Counted from the stretch's first letter, positions 43,899 to 51,283 are shown. The stretch: DNA of 63,950 bases from Streptococcus constellatus (GCF_902167705.1 NZ_CABHMZ010000037.1:1-63950); one strand, 5' to 3'. The notes: generated by a model not told the origin, from the sequence alone. Made by a program: numbers and translations.

Positions 43899-44189
43899 AT
43901 GGCATATCTACCAGAAGAACGCGAGACGGTTATCCGCTACGATGAACTGGACAATTGTTGGCATTTTGAAACAAATGTACGCAGACATATTACTAAGATT
44001 GAAAAGCGTATTGAGCTTTATGAAATTTTAGCTGAAGAATTTGATGAAAGAGGTAATCGAATTTACATTCAAGCTAAAATGCTTGAAGCAGATGTTAGCC
44101 CGTTTGCCAAACCGAAACGAAAAATTTCGGCAGAGCAAAAACAGGCACTATCTGAACGTGCTAAAATGCGTTTTAAGGTCTCGAAATAA
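43899..44189 (+). CDS. Phage protein, 96 aa, unknown
   Basis: The frame starts MAYLPEERETVIRYDELDNCWHFETNVRRHITKIEKRI. The first half resembles a short beta-rich fold and the second half is a basic helix ending AKMRFKVSK. AAAGAGGAAA precedes the ATG. It lies just before the recombination genes and may belong with them. The 110-bp gap after it contains TATAAT near 44231, a possible promoter for recT. Confidence 0.65.
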   Translation: MAYLPEERETVIRYDELDNCWHFETNVRRHITKIEKRIELYEILAEEFDERGNRIYIQAKMLEADVSPFAKPKRKISAEQKQALSERAKMRFKVSK

Positions 44190-44301
44190 AGCAAGATGTT
44201 ATTTCTGACGAATCAAAACATATCGCAGGTATAATTATACCCTTAAACAAAACAAAGTCTGAAAACGACTGTAGAACGTGTCAAAACGAAAGGAAGATAA
44301 A

Positions 44302-45201
44302 ATGGCAAATAATTTAGCGAATGTATCACACAAAGATTTTTTTAACGCACCCGCCGTAAAAGCAAAATTTCAAGAGGTGCTAAAAGGCAAAGAGAACGAG
44401 TTCGTGGCTAGCTTGCTATCAGTTGTTACGAATAATAATCTGCTAGTAAAAGCAAGCAATGAATCTATCATGACCGCAGCAATGAAGGCAGCAGTCTTAA
44501 ATTTGCCAATCGAACCAAGTTTAGGGCAAGCGTATATCGTGCCTTATGGACGAGAAGCACAGTTTCAGCTCGGCTACAAAGGACTTATTCAGCTTGCACA
44601 ACGAAGCGGCAAGTATAAGAGTATCAATTCGGGCGTTGTCTATAAAGCACAATTCATCTCATACAATCCACTTTTTGAAGAGTTAGAAATTGACTTTACG
44701 CAACCGCAAGACGAAGTTATCGGCTACTTTGCAGCTTTTAAACTGCTAAACGGTTTTGAAAAAGTCACTTATTGGACGAAAGAGCAAGCGTATGCTCACG
44801 GCAAACGTTTCTCAAAATCCTTTAATAATGGACCTTGGAAATCAGATTTTGATGCAATGGCGCAGAAAACGCTGCTTAAACAAATCATTAGTAAGTATGG
44901 CCCACTGTCAATCGAAATGGAACAAGCGATTGTCGCAGATAACGAAACCGAAAACGAAAAGGCAGCACCAATCGACGTTACCCCGCAAGAAACCGAAAGT
45001 CTTGATGACGTTCTTGGTAATCCAACCGTTTCCAAAGCGGAAAGTGTTGAGAATCAAGAGAATCCAGTAGTCGAAGAATCACAAAATAAAGTGGCTGTTT
45101 CCAAAACAGAAACAACCACACCAAAAGTCGACGAAGAAACGGGTGAAATCTTGGGCGGTGAGCAAGGTGAATTGTTTAAGGAACTTGAGGATTTGATGTG
45201 A
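44302..45201 (+). CDS. recT: RecT-family single-strand annealing protein
   Basis: This 299-residue protein has the RecT core: NLPIEPSLGQAYIVPYGREAQFQLGYKGLIQLAQRSGKYK near 66-105 and the KMALKTLLKQIISKYG-like AQKTLLKQIISKYGPLS. RecT anneals complementary single strands during phage recombination and replication. The acidic C-terminus (ETGEILGGEQGELFKELEDLM) is typical of single-strand-binding partners. AAAGGAAG precedes the start. Its stop overlaps the nuclease start (TGATG), so the two form a RecET-like pair. Confidence 0.94.
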   Translation: MANNLANVSHKDFFNAPAVKAKFQEVLKGKENEFVASLLSVVTNNNLLVKASNESIMTAAMKAAVLNLPIEPSLGQAYIVPYGREAQFQLGYKGLIQLAQRSGKYKSINSGVVYKAQFISYNPLFEELEIDFTQPQDEVIGYFAAFKLLNGFEKVTYWTKEQAYAHGKRFSKSFNNGPWKSDFDAMAQKTLLKQIISKYGPLSIEMEQAIVADNETENEKAAPIDVTPQETESLDDVLGNPTVSKAESVENQENPVVEESQNKVAVSKTETTTPKVDEETGEILGGEQGELFKELEDLM

Positions 45202-46034
45202 TGATTGAGCTAACGCAAGAAAATTATTATCAAGATACTAGTCGCTTGTCTTACTCGCGTTATAAGCGCTACAAGCAATGTCAAGCGAAGGCTTACGCAG
45301 TTGATAATGGTATTTGGGTAGAAGAACGGGACGACACCCCTCTTCTACTCGGAAATTATGTACACAGCTATTTTGAAAGTTCGGAAGCTCATGAAAAGTT
45401 TATGGCAGAAAATGGTGACAAACTCCTTGCGAAAACTGGCAAGAACAAAGGGAAATTAAAGTCAGACTTTATTATCGGCGACAAAATGATTGAGAGTTTG
45501 AAAGATGATGACGGCTTCAATCGCTTATATCACGGCTATCCAAGTGATAAAGTCGAAAAAGAAATGATTGTCTATGGCGAGATTGAAGGCGTGCCAGTCA
45601 AAGGTAAGCTTGATAGCGTCAATTTGTCAAGAGGCTATTTCGTGGATTTGAAAACTATGAAATCGATCTATACGGAAGAATGGAATGCAGATTTAAGAAA
45701 ACGTGTCCCAACCGCAGTAAATAACATTTTGAACTTTGGGTATCACGGGCAGCTAGGACTGTATAGAGAATTGCTCAAACAGATGACGGGGCAAGAATTT
45801 AGACCTCTAATTGTGGCAGTTAGCAAAGAAGCTGTACCTGATAAAGATATTTTGAAGATTGATGAAGAGTGGCTCGAAGAAGGCCTTGCAAAAATCAGAG
45901 AAAACATTGTACACATCTGGCAAGTTATCCAAGGCGAAGTCAAACCTGCAAAATGCGGACGGTGCGACTATTGCCGAAGCCAAAAGAAATTGGACGCAGT
46001 TGTTAGCCTGAACGACTTGATTGGAGAATTTTAA
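45201..46034 (+). CDS. PD-(D/E)XK nuclease, RecE-like partner of RecT
   Basis: This 277-residue protein has the features of the RecB/PDDEXK_12 nucleases: the N-terminal LSYSRYKRYKQCQAKAYAVD helix, the active site region GVPVKGKLDSVNLSRGYFVDLKTM (Asp and the D-x-K pattern), and a C-terminal Cys cluster (CGRCDYC) that may hold an iron-sulfur cluster. It would resect double-strand ends for RecT. The ATG at 45201 overlaps the recT stop. Confidence 0.9.
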   Translation: MIELTQENYYQDTSRLSYSRYKRYKQCQAKAYAVDNGIWVEERDDTPLLLGNYVHSYFESSEAHEKFMAENGDKLLAKTGKNKGKLKSDFIIGDKMIESLKDDDGFNRLYHGYPSDKVEKEMIVYGEIEGVPVKGKLDSVNLSRGYFVDLKTMKSIYTEEWNADLRKRVPTAVNNILNFGYHGQLGLYRELLKQMTGQEFRPLIVAVSKEAVPDKDILKIDEEWLEEGLAKIRENIVHIWQVIQGEVKPAKCGRCDYCRSQKKLDAVVSLNDLIGEF

Positions 46035-46303
46035 TGCGGAAGCAAGTAAAAGATATACTGATAACCCATAACACAGACCGTCCAAACGGAATCATATTTG
46101 CGATACACCAAAATAAGCAGGAGTGCATTGCGCTATTCGAGAGGTCCGGTTGGCCTGATTTGGAAACTCAATTTCTTTGCTGGAACGAAGACGTAAGAAA
46201 TAAAACAGGTTTCCACTCGGAAAGTGATCTACTTAATGCTTATGTTTATAAGATTTGGGAAGTTACTGATGATTGGGTTTGCGTTGAATTATTGCCGTTT
46301 TAG
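46034..46303 (+). CDS. Phage protein, 89 aa, unknown
   Basis: It starts at the last base of the nuclease stop codon. The sequence (IIFAIHQNKQECIALFERSGWPDLETQFLCWNEDVR) looks globular and alpha-beta. It has no recognised motif. It may be a small modulator of the recombination pair. Confidence 0.65.
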   Translation: MRKQVKDILITHNTDRPNGIIFAIHQNKQECIALFERSGWPDLETQFLCWNEDVRNKTGFHSESDLLNAYVYKIWEVTDDWVCVELLPF

Positions 46304-46314
46304 GAGAAAGAAAG

Positions 46315-46527
46315 ATGATTAAAACAGTTTTTTTATCGAGTGACTATCCGCACGAGAAAGCGATTGACGACCAAATAAATAGCTGGTTCGCTGAAAAACC
46401 AGACATTGAACTGATTGACATCAAGTTTCAATCAAATGTCTCAGCAGTTGCTGATAGTGGGGTCAGCGCCGAATATTGGCATGCATCTGCATTGATTATT
46501 TACAAAGAGGCGGAAAAGTCAAAATAG
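46315..46527 (+). CDS. Phage protein, 70 aa, unknown
   Basis: MIKTVFLSSDYPHEKAIDDQINSWF, then AEYWHASALIIYKEAE, reads as a small alpha-beta domain like those of Atu/sporulation-type phage hypothetical proteins. A GGAGAAAG site lies upstream. Function unknown. Confidence 0.65.
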   Translation: MIKTVFLSSDYPHEKAIDDQINSWFAEKPDIELIDIKFQSNVSAVADSGVSAEYWHASALIIYKEAEKSK

Positions 46528-46605
46528 AAAACAACGTGCCGTGAACCACGCTAAAAGCGAACTAGAAAATGTGTCAATCGGTCTTGTGACCGTTTGGACG
46601 AATGG

Positions 46606-46657
46606 AGCGACTGCCCGTGTTTAGCCAAATTCACAAAATGGTAGTCGCTGTTTTTTT
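46606..46657 (+). terminator. Terminator between the early genes and the methyltransferase
   Basis: AGCGACTGCC pairs with GGTAGTCGCT (10 bp including one G-T), with a 24-nt loop, followed by GTTTTTTT. The arms resemble the hairpin at 39788. Expression of downstream genes would need readthrough, antitermination or a separate promoter. Confidence 0.75.
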
Positions 46658-46669
46658 GAAAATAAAGGA

Positions 46670-47953
46670 ATGAAATTTTTAGATTTATTTGCGGGTATCG
46701 GCGGCTTTCGTCTTGGAATGGAATCAGCAGGACATGAATGCGTAGGTTTTTGTGAAATAGACAAATTTGCAAGAGAAAGCTATAAAGCTATTCACGATAC
46801 GAAAGGAGAAATTGAATTACATGACATCACAGCAGTATCAGACGACACTGTTCGAGGAATTGGACACGTTGACGTTATCTGCGGAGGATTTCCGTGCCAG
46901 GCTTTCAGCATTGCGGGAAAACGAAAAGGATTCGAAGATACTAGAGGAACTTTGTTTTTTGAAATCGCACGGTTCGCATCTATTCTCAGACCTCGCTTGC
47001 TATTCCTTGAGAATGTCAAAGGACTCCTCAATCATGATAGGGGGGATACATTCGAGACCATCCTCTCAGCCTTGGATGAATTGGGGTATGACGCTGAATG
47101 GCAAGTGCTTAACAGCAAAAACTTTGGAGTCCCCCAAAATCGGGAGCGTGTGTTTATTATCGGACATCTTAGAGGAAGAAGTACCAGAGCAATATTTCCT
47201 CTCGGCGGAAATGACAAAACGACTGATTGCAAACAACCAAAAATCAAAAAAGTAGGAAATATTCGCAAAAAAGGCAAATCGCAAAGCGGCGATGTTGTCT
47301 CAACAGATTCACTCGCCCCGACGCTATGTAGTACAACCACTCAAAAAGACCCTTTGAAAGTGGCGATACCAGTCTTAACTCCTAATCGCATTGACAAACG
47401 ACAAAATGGTCGCAGATTTAAAGAGGACGGAGAGCCTATGTTTACCTTAACCGGTCAAGACAGGCACGGGATTGTGGTTGCAGGGAAATTGCCAGGTAAT
47501 CACGACCAAAACTCGAGAGTGTACAATCCCAGAGGTCTCGCGCCAACTCTTTCAACCATGCAAGGAGGAGGGCAAGAGCCAAAGATTATTCAAAAGGCAA
47601 GGGGATTTAATAAAGGTGCTCAGCACAGCATAGCACCTACTCTTACCAGCAATAGCTATCAAGAGAATAACTTGGTCAAAGTTGTAGACTTTTACAACAA
47701 AATCACAAAAGATGAGGTTGGAACATTAACATCAAGTGGGGGAGGTAGCACTGTTCGAGCTGGAAGTTTTGGAATAACCGATGGCTATCGCATTCGGAAA
47801 CTGACTCCTCGTGAGTGTTGGAGATTACAAGGTTTTCCAGATTTTGCGTTTGATAAGGCGCAAGAGGTGAATAGTAATAGTCAACTATACAAGCAAGCAG
47901 GAAATAGCGTGACAGTCAATGTTATTGCTGCAATAGCAAAAGAATTGAAATGA
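46670..47953 (+). CDS. DNA (cytosine-5-)-methyltransferase
   Basis: This 427-residue enzyme has motif I FLDLFAGIGGFRLG, motif IV GGFPCQAFS with the catalytic Cys, motif VI LLFLENV, motif VIII QNRERVFIIG, and motifs IX-X near the C-terminus (RKLTPRECWRLQGFP, YKQAGNSV). The target-recognition region is long (about 170-375) and contains several APTL/TLT segments that may be multiple recognition units. No restriction gene is adjacent, so it probably protects phage DNA from host enzymes. The ribosome-binding site (AAAGGA) is very close to the ATG, but motif I requires this start. Confidence 0.96.
   Translation: MKFLDLFAGIGGFRLGMESAGHECVGFCEIDKFARESYKAIHDTKGEIELHDITAVSDDTVRGIGHVDVICGGFPCQAFSIAGKRKGFEDTRGTLFFEIARFASILRPRLLFLENVKGLLNHDRGDTFETILSALDELGYDAEWQVLNSKNFGVPQNRERVFIIGHLRGRSTRAIFPLGGNDKTTDCKQPKIKKVGNIRKKGKSQSGDVVSTDSLAPTLCSTTTQKDPLKVAIPVLTPNRIDKRQNGRRFKEDGEPMFTLTGQDRHGIVVAGKLPGNHDQNSRVYNPRGLAPTLSTMQGGGQEPKIIQKARGFNKGAQHSIAPTLTSNSYQENNLVKVVDFYNKITKDEVGTLTSSGGGSTVRAGSFGITDGYRIRKLTPRECWRLQGFPDFAFDKAQEVNSNSQLYKQAGNSVTVNVIAAIAKELK
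46821..47255 (+). CDS. Overlapping ORF in the methyltransferase +1 frame (145 codons)
   Basis: Wholly inside the methyltransferase, this frame opens with ATG 46821, has AAAGGAG about 12 bases upstream, and runs 144 residues. It contains SAEDFRARLSALRENEKDSK, WMNWGMTLNGKCLTAK and SDILEEEVPEQYFLSAEM. I recall similar proteins (MNSGMT...ECLT...LSDILE...YFLS) annotated in other phages near methyltransferases. However, part of that conservation can arise because the other frame encodes methyltransferase motifs IV-VIII. So it is either a true dual-coding gene or a persistent shadow. Function unknown. Confidence 0.45.
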   Translation: MTSQQYQTTLFEELDTLTLSAEDFRARLSALRENEKDSKILEELCFLKSHGSHLFSDLACYSLRMSKDSSIMIGGIHSRPSSQPWMNWGMTLNGKCLTAKTLESPKIGSVCLLSDILEEEVPEQYFLSAEMTKRLIANNQKSKK

Positions 47954-47967
47954 AAGGAAGTAAAAAA

Positions 47968-48300
47968 ATGCAAAACAAAATCGATATACCAAACACAACA
48001 ATAACACTCGAAATTGTTGATAAAGTTATCACGGTGACAAACGAAATCAATTATGACATTCAAATGCAATTTAAAAACCAAGACGCAGAAGCTTCTTTGG
48101 ACGCAAACGGAGATGTATTTGAACCTCTATTTTGGCTAGATGTAACGGCTAAACCTAAGGAATCTAGCGAGTATCATTCTAGTTCAGCGGTTAAAGTAGA
48201 AAAGCAGAACTTGACAGAATTACAGAAGTTTTTTGAATTTATCGAAGATAACAAGCAAAACCTCTTTAATTTATGTGGATTCAAAGGAGAACTCGAATGA
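47968..48300 (+). CDS. Phage protein, 110 aa, unknown
   Basis: The sequence begins MQNKIDIPNTTITLEIVDKVITVTNEINYDIQ and is beta-rich, ending in an acidic helix. The start at 47968 is preferred because AAAGGAAG lies in front; an ATG at 47950 overlaps the methyltransferase stop. Its own stop overlaps the next gene. Function unknown. Confidence 0.7.
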   Translation: MQNKIDIPNTTITLEIVDKVITVTNEINYDIQMQFKNQDAEASLDANGDVFEPLFWLDVTAKPKESSEYHSSSAVKVEKQNLTELQKFFEFIEDNKQNLFNLCGFKGELE

Positions 48301-48809
48301 GTAATCTAACACTATCACTAGACGCTTCTACATCTGTTACTGGTTGGGCTATATTTGATGGCACAACCCTTGTAAAGAGCGGCGCAATAAAACCAAAGTT
48401 AAAATCATTTTACGAACGCGGCCGCTTGATGACTAACGAGTTAAAGATGATTCAGCTACGAGCTATCGAATCTTATAAAAAGCCATTTGATTATATCGTG
48501 ATTGAAAAAAATAACGTTATGGGCCCGAACCAACAATCCATGATGAGCATAGGGATTGTAACAGGAATGATTTTAAGTAGATTAGTTGCAGATGAGGTTT
48601 ACTTTGTAAACGTGTCAACATGGCGGAAACATTGGAAGTTCAGCTACAAAGACCGCAGCAAGAAGTCAATGAAAAAACAATCTATCGAAACTGTCGAGCG
48701 AGAGTTTGATAAGACTGTCAAAGATGATGAAGCGGATGCAATACTGATTGGCTCGTACTTTGTTAACAGCGGGCGAGAATCAGGAAAATTAGAACATCAT
48801 AGTAATTGA
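48297..48809 (+). CDS. RuvC-like Holliday junction resolvase
   Basis: This protein of 170 residues starts MSNLTLSLDASTSVTGWAIFDG, the RuvC-like beta-hairpin with the first Asp. It has VIEKNN with a Glu near 69, and DDEADAILIG with the last acidic pair near 145. These are the metal ligands of the RNase H fold of phage resolvases, which cut branched DNA before packaging. The start overlaps the preceding stop as ATGA. Confidence 0.9.
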   Translation: MSNLTLSLDASTSVTGWAIFDGTTLVKSGAIKPKLKSFYERGRLMTNELKMIQLRAIESYKKPFDYIVIEKNNVMGPNQQSMMSIGIVTGMILSRLVADEVYFVNVSTWRKHWKFSYKDRSKKSMKKQSIETVEREFDKTVKDDEADAILIGSYFVNSGRESGKLEHHSN

Positions 48810-48817
48810 GGTAGAAC

Positions 48818-49015
48818 ATGACTAAAATACCATACACAAAAGAAAGTGCTCGCAAGCTATGGACAGAGGCGAGAGATAAATATCAAATGCAGTTGGATTC
48901 TAAAAAACGCAAAGGTAGTTTTTCGCATGAGGCACATATGACTGCATTAGAGGACAGTTGGCTAAAGCGTCAGATACGCTATTGCAACGACAGAATAGAA
49001 GAATTGGAGGTGTAA
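48818..49015 (+). CDS. Small charged helical protein, 65 aa
   Basis: The sequence (ARKLWTEARDKYQMQLDSKKRKGSF...LKRQIRYCNDRIEELEV) is amphipathic and Lys/Glu-rich. GAGGTAGAAC precedes the ATG. It has no known family. Confidence 0.65.
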   Translation: MTKIPYTKESARKLWTEARDKYQMQLDSKKRKGSFSHEAHMTALEDSWLKRQIRYCNDRIEELEV

Positions 49016-49018
49016 TAC

Positions 49019-49159
49019 ATGACTAGACCAAAGCGTTATCCATATTCTAAAAATCAATGGGAAGAAAGCACGTCGAAAATCTATACGTGGGACGGGGTTA
49101 CATATGCCGAGTTCCCACAATTAAGAAACAGAATTACAGGAGAAGTAAGAAATGTTTGA
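49019..49159 (+). CDS. Small phage protein, 46 aa
   Basis: The frame MTRPKRYPYSKNQWEESTSKIYTWDG continues to a TGA and starts three bases after the previous stop with GGAGG upstream. The next gene's ATG lies inside its end, which supports translation coupling. The sequence is basic at its start. Function unknown. Confidence 0.6.
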   Translation: MTRPKRYPYSKNQWEESTSKIYTWDGVTYAEFPQLRNRITGEVRNV

Positions 49160-49346
49160 TTTTTTAGACCGAATAAAATATGAATCAAAATCATTCTTCG
49201 AAAGAATTATAACGAACACAAGAAGATTCTTCTGCAAGCATTATTACGTTAAGATACATTGCCGTTGGCTACTTGGTTATGTGGAGTGCAAAAAATGCGG
49301 CCGTGTAAAAACAAGTGAACCATACATGACAATTCACGAAAAGTAA
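49152..49346 (+). CDS. Small Cys-rich protein, 64 aa
   Basis: The frame has CKHYYVKIHC followed by CKKCGR, giving spaced Cys/His pairs that could bind zinc. The N-terminus is a basic helix. It overlaps the preceding gene by eight bases. Function unknown. Confidence 0.65.
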   Translation: MFDFLDRIKYESKSFFERIITNTRRFFCKHYYVKIHCRWLLGYVECKKCGRVKTSEPYMTIHEK

Positions 49347-49359
49347 AAAAAGCCGAGCG

Positions 49360-49422
49360 CACACTCGACCCCTTAGTTATAAATCACACAACACTATTAT
49401 AACACAAAGGGGAACGAGTGTG
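49360..49422 (+). promoter_or_regulatory. Inverted repeat enclosing the late-regulator promoter and start
   Basis: CACACTCG-A-CCCCTT (49360-49374) is complementary to AAGGGG-AA-CGAGTGTG (49407-49422). The right arm covers the ribosome-binding site AAAGGGG and the GTG start of the next gene. A weak promoter (TTAGTT, 16 bp, TATTAT at 49395-49400) sits in the loop. Read-through RNA would hide the start, whereas RNA begun in the loop would not. Confidence 0.6.
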
Positions 49423-49827
49423 AATAAAGTTGAGTCGATTTTAACGAGTTTGAAGCACATAGACGCATACATTGATAGCTTGATTAGACGTAGAGATAAA
49501 ATCGAAGCTTCACTTTTATCCACGGCTAAATGGAGCGCAGATAAAGTAAAGGGCGGTGTGCAACGCAAACAAGATGACATCTATGTTGAGTTAATAACTG
49601 TCAAAGACGACATTGAAAAGAAAAGCGTTGAGGCTATTAGACTGCGTGCAGAGCTGGAAAGTTACATAGACGCTGTAGCAGATTATCAAAGCAGAAATCT
49701 GCTATCTATGCTATATATCGAGCATATAGATAGATATGACATATGCGAACAAGAACAATATGACATGAGTACGTTTTATAGAAAGTTAGCTAAAGCAAAA
49801 CAGTTGCTTGCGAACGAATGCGAATAA
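49420..49827 (+). CDS. DUF1492/ArpU-like late transcription regulator, GTG start
   Basis: This 135-residue helical protein (NKVESILTSLKHIDAYIDSLIRRRDKI ... LLSMLYIEHIDRYDICEQEQYDMSTFYRKLAKAKQLL) has the coiled N-terminus and sigma-4-like C-terminal HTH of ArpU/RinA-type phage regulators. These switch on the late packaging and head genes. It is followed by a gene-free 170-bp region leading to the tRNA and terminase genes, where its target promoter should lie. The GTG start is the last part of the inverted repeat. Confidence 0.8.
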   Translation: MNKVESILTSLKHIDAYIDSLIRRRDKIEASLLSTAKWSADKVKGGVQRKQDDIYVELITVKDDIEKKSVEAIRLRAELESYIDAVADYQSRNLLSMLYIEHIDRYDICEQEQYDMSTFYRKLAKAKQLLANECE

Positions 49828-49994
49828 ATGCGAATAAATGCGAATGATTCCGACAAATAGCAGTTAATTGCATACGCATGCGAGCAGGTAGCGTGCTAAT
49901 ATAGTACTATCAAAAAATAAATAGACCGCGCTAAAAAATAGAAAGTAGGTATCTCCATTCGTAAGGCAGTGTTCTTGCGGTCTAGCGCTATTTC
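49828..49994 (+). promoter_or_regulatory. Probable late promoter/leader region
   Basis: This gap has three GCGAATAAAT-like tandem copies (49812-49845), palindromic bits (CGCATGCG) and TAATAT/TAGTACTATC. An 8-bp inverted repeat TAGACCGC/GCGGTCTA (49922-49929 and 49977-49984) brackets a 47-nt loop directly before the tRNA. No clear -35/-10 pair is seen, as expected for an activator-dependent late promoter. Confidence 0.45.
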
Positions 49995-50064
49995 CAAGGC
50001 ATAGCTTAACGGTAGAGCGGTTGATTTTCACTCAATGGTACGGGTTCGAATCCTGTTGCCTTGC
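49995..50064 (+). tRNA. Phage tRNA-Glu-like gene (anticodon TTC)
   Basis: The acceptor stem CAAGGCA/TGCCTTG is perfect. D stem is GCTT/GAGC, anticodon stem GTTGA/TCAAT with loop TTTTCAC (anticodon TTC), T stem ACGGG/CCTGT with loop TTCGAAT. The variable loop is only three bases, shorter than normal, and CCA is not encoded. It may be a working tRNA-Glu or a tRNA-mimic. It lies just before the HNH and terminase genes, a common tRNA site in streptococcal phages. Confidence 0.7.
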
Positions 50065-50139
50065 CCTAAATACTTGTTAAGTCACACGGTTGTGTGGCTT
50101 TTTGTTTTTTTGAATAAAACTTTAGAAAGAGATAAAACA

Positions 50140-50475
50140 ATGCGGCCGAAAAAATTATCAATCGTGAATGGACGGCGAGTCCAAATTGATTATGACAGCC
50201 GAAAGGAAGAATATAACAGTTACAACAAAACACGTTGGCAGTACGATAAAAAGGTCAAACGTTTTTATAACTCCCCTATTTGGGTAGAGACGAGCAAACA
50301 AGTTTTGTTACAAAATGACTATATCTGTGCTATGTGTGGTGGCGAAGCAACGATGACAGACCATATCATCTCTGTTAAAAAAGATTGGTCTAAACGATTA
50401 GATTGGGATAATTTGCAACCATCTTGCAAAGCATGTAACGACGCAAAAGCAGTGAGAGAGCGTACAGGAAATTAG
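50140..50475 (+). CDS. HNH endonuclease
   Basis: This 111-residue protein has the HNH motif with two CxxC pairs (CAMCGG, CKAC), the TDHI segment with the active His, and NLQPSC. HNH proteins next to terminase assist in cutting concatemers in HK97-type packaging. The start at 50140 is used; an open frame back to 50035 runs into the tRNA and is not coding. Confidence 0.93.
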   Translation: MRPKKLSIVNGRRVQIDYDSRKEEYNSYNKTRWQYDKKVKRFYNSPIWVETSKQVLLQNDYICAMCGGEATMTDHIISVKKDWSKRLDWDNLQPSCKACNDAKAVRERTGN

Positions 50476-50492
50476 AAGAGAGGAGAGAACCT

Positions 50493-50960
50493 ATGGGCAG
50501 AAATATGAAAGTTGTGGCGGCAACAAAAAAACATTTAACCAAAGAAGAAAAAGAAAGACGGAAAGAGATTGAAGAAAAAGCTTCTGACGGTTTGACAATG
50601 TTGCAAGCGACCCCACCTGACTATCTAAGCGCAACAGCTAAGAGAGAATATCGGAGAATTATAAAAGACCTTAGAAATTTACCTATAAGAAATTTAGATA
50701 GGGCTATTCTCGAAAATTACTGCACATGGTACGCAGTTTATAGAGAAGTGACTGCAAAGTTAGATAAACACGGATACGTTGTTTTTGACGGAGAAAAAGG
50801 TTGGGTTCCGAGCCCTCTGATTATTACATTAGAAAAAGCAACTACTAATATTCGCTCTAGCGCTTCTCAGTTAGGTTTGACAGTAGATAGTCGAATGAAG
50901 ATGTTTGTACCAAAAACAGAAGAGAAGAAAGTGAGTATCTTTGATAAGTTTGGGGGATGA
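50493..50960 (+). CDS. Terminase small subunit, P27 family
   Basis: This 155-residue protein has the P27 pattern: TPPDYLSATAKREYRRIIKDLRNLPIRNLDRAILENYC and WVPSPLIITLEKATTNIRSSASQLGLTVDSR. It recognises phage DNA and recruits the large subunit. An AGAGGAGAG site lies upstream. It is separated from the large subunit by an inserted gene and a terminator. Confidence 0.94.
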   Translation: MGRNMKVVAATKKHLTKEEKERRKEIEEKASDGLTMLQATPPDYLSATAKREYRRIIKDLRNLPIRNLDRAILENYCTWYAVYREVTAKLDKHGYVVFDGEKGWVPSPLIITLEKATTNIRSSASQLGLTVDSRMKMFVPKTEEKKVSIFDKFGG

Positions 50961-50961
50961 C

Positions 50962-51234
50962 ATGAATAAATATCAAAAACTAATTCAACTTATAAAGAAA
51001 AATAGTTTTTCTATTATATCTCAAAAAGTTCACGATTCACAAAGCGGATGGAACGGAGAAAGTTTGGTAATAAAGGATGGCGCCGTACCGATTTTTGATT
51101 TATCAGTCAATGGTTATTGTTTTGATGACGATTCAGTAGATAAGGCATTGGATGCTGTTGAAGATTATTTAGAGAATAAAAACATGACATCTTTTGACGC
51201 CTTTAAAGAATGGGTGGATGCACATAAGGAATAG
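50962..51234 (+). CDS. Inserted small protein (moron candidate) between terS and terL
   Basis: This 90-residue acidic protein begins MNKYQKLIQLIKKNSFSIISQKVHDSQSGWNGESLVIKDGAVPIFDLSVNG and ends KEWVDAHKE. It sits between two genes that are normally adjacent and is followed by its own terminator hairpin, the layout of a phage moron. GGGGGATGAC upstream gives a ribosome-binding site inside the end of terS. No known domain. It could be a host-benefit or anti-phage gene. Confidence 0.7.
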   Translation: MNKYQKLIQLIKKNSFSIISQKVHDSQSGWNGESLVIKDGAVPIFDLSVNGYCFDDDSVDKALDAVEDYLENKNMTSFDAFKEWVDAHKE

Positions 51235-51250
51235 AGGATTTTAATAAAAA

Positions 51251-51283
51251 AAGAACAGTTGAAAAATTCAGCTGTTCTTTTTG
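51251..51283 (+). terminator. Terminator after the inserted gene
   Basis: AAGAACAGTTGAA pairs with TTCAGCTGTTCTT (13 bp with one wobble), a 3-nt loop, then TTTTTG. It is a strong stop in the middle of the packaging operon. The next 110 bases before terL hold no gene. Confidence 0.8.

Noticed and set aside
46670..47953. Complete restriction-modification system
   Set aside because: No endonuclease gene is adjacent. The nearby nuclease at 45201 is a RecE-like partner of RecT, so the methyltransferase is an orphan.
50035..50139. N-terminal extension of the HNH gene
   Set aside because: The extension runs through the T arm and acceptor stem of the tRNA-Glu-like gene. The 50140 ATG begins the conserved protein.
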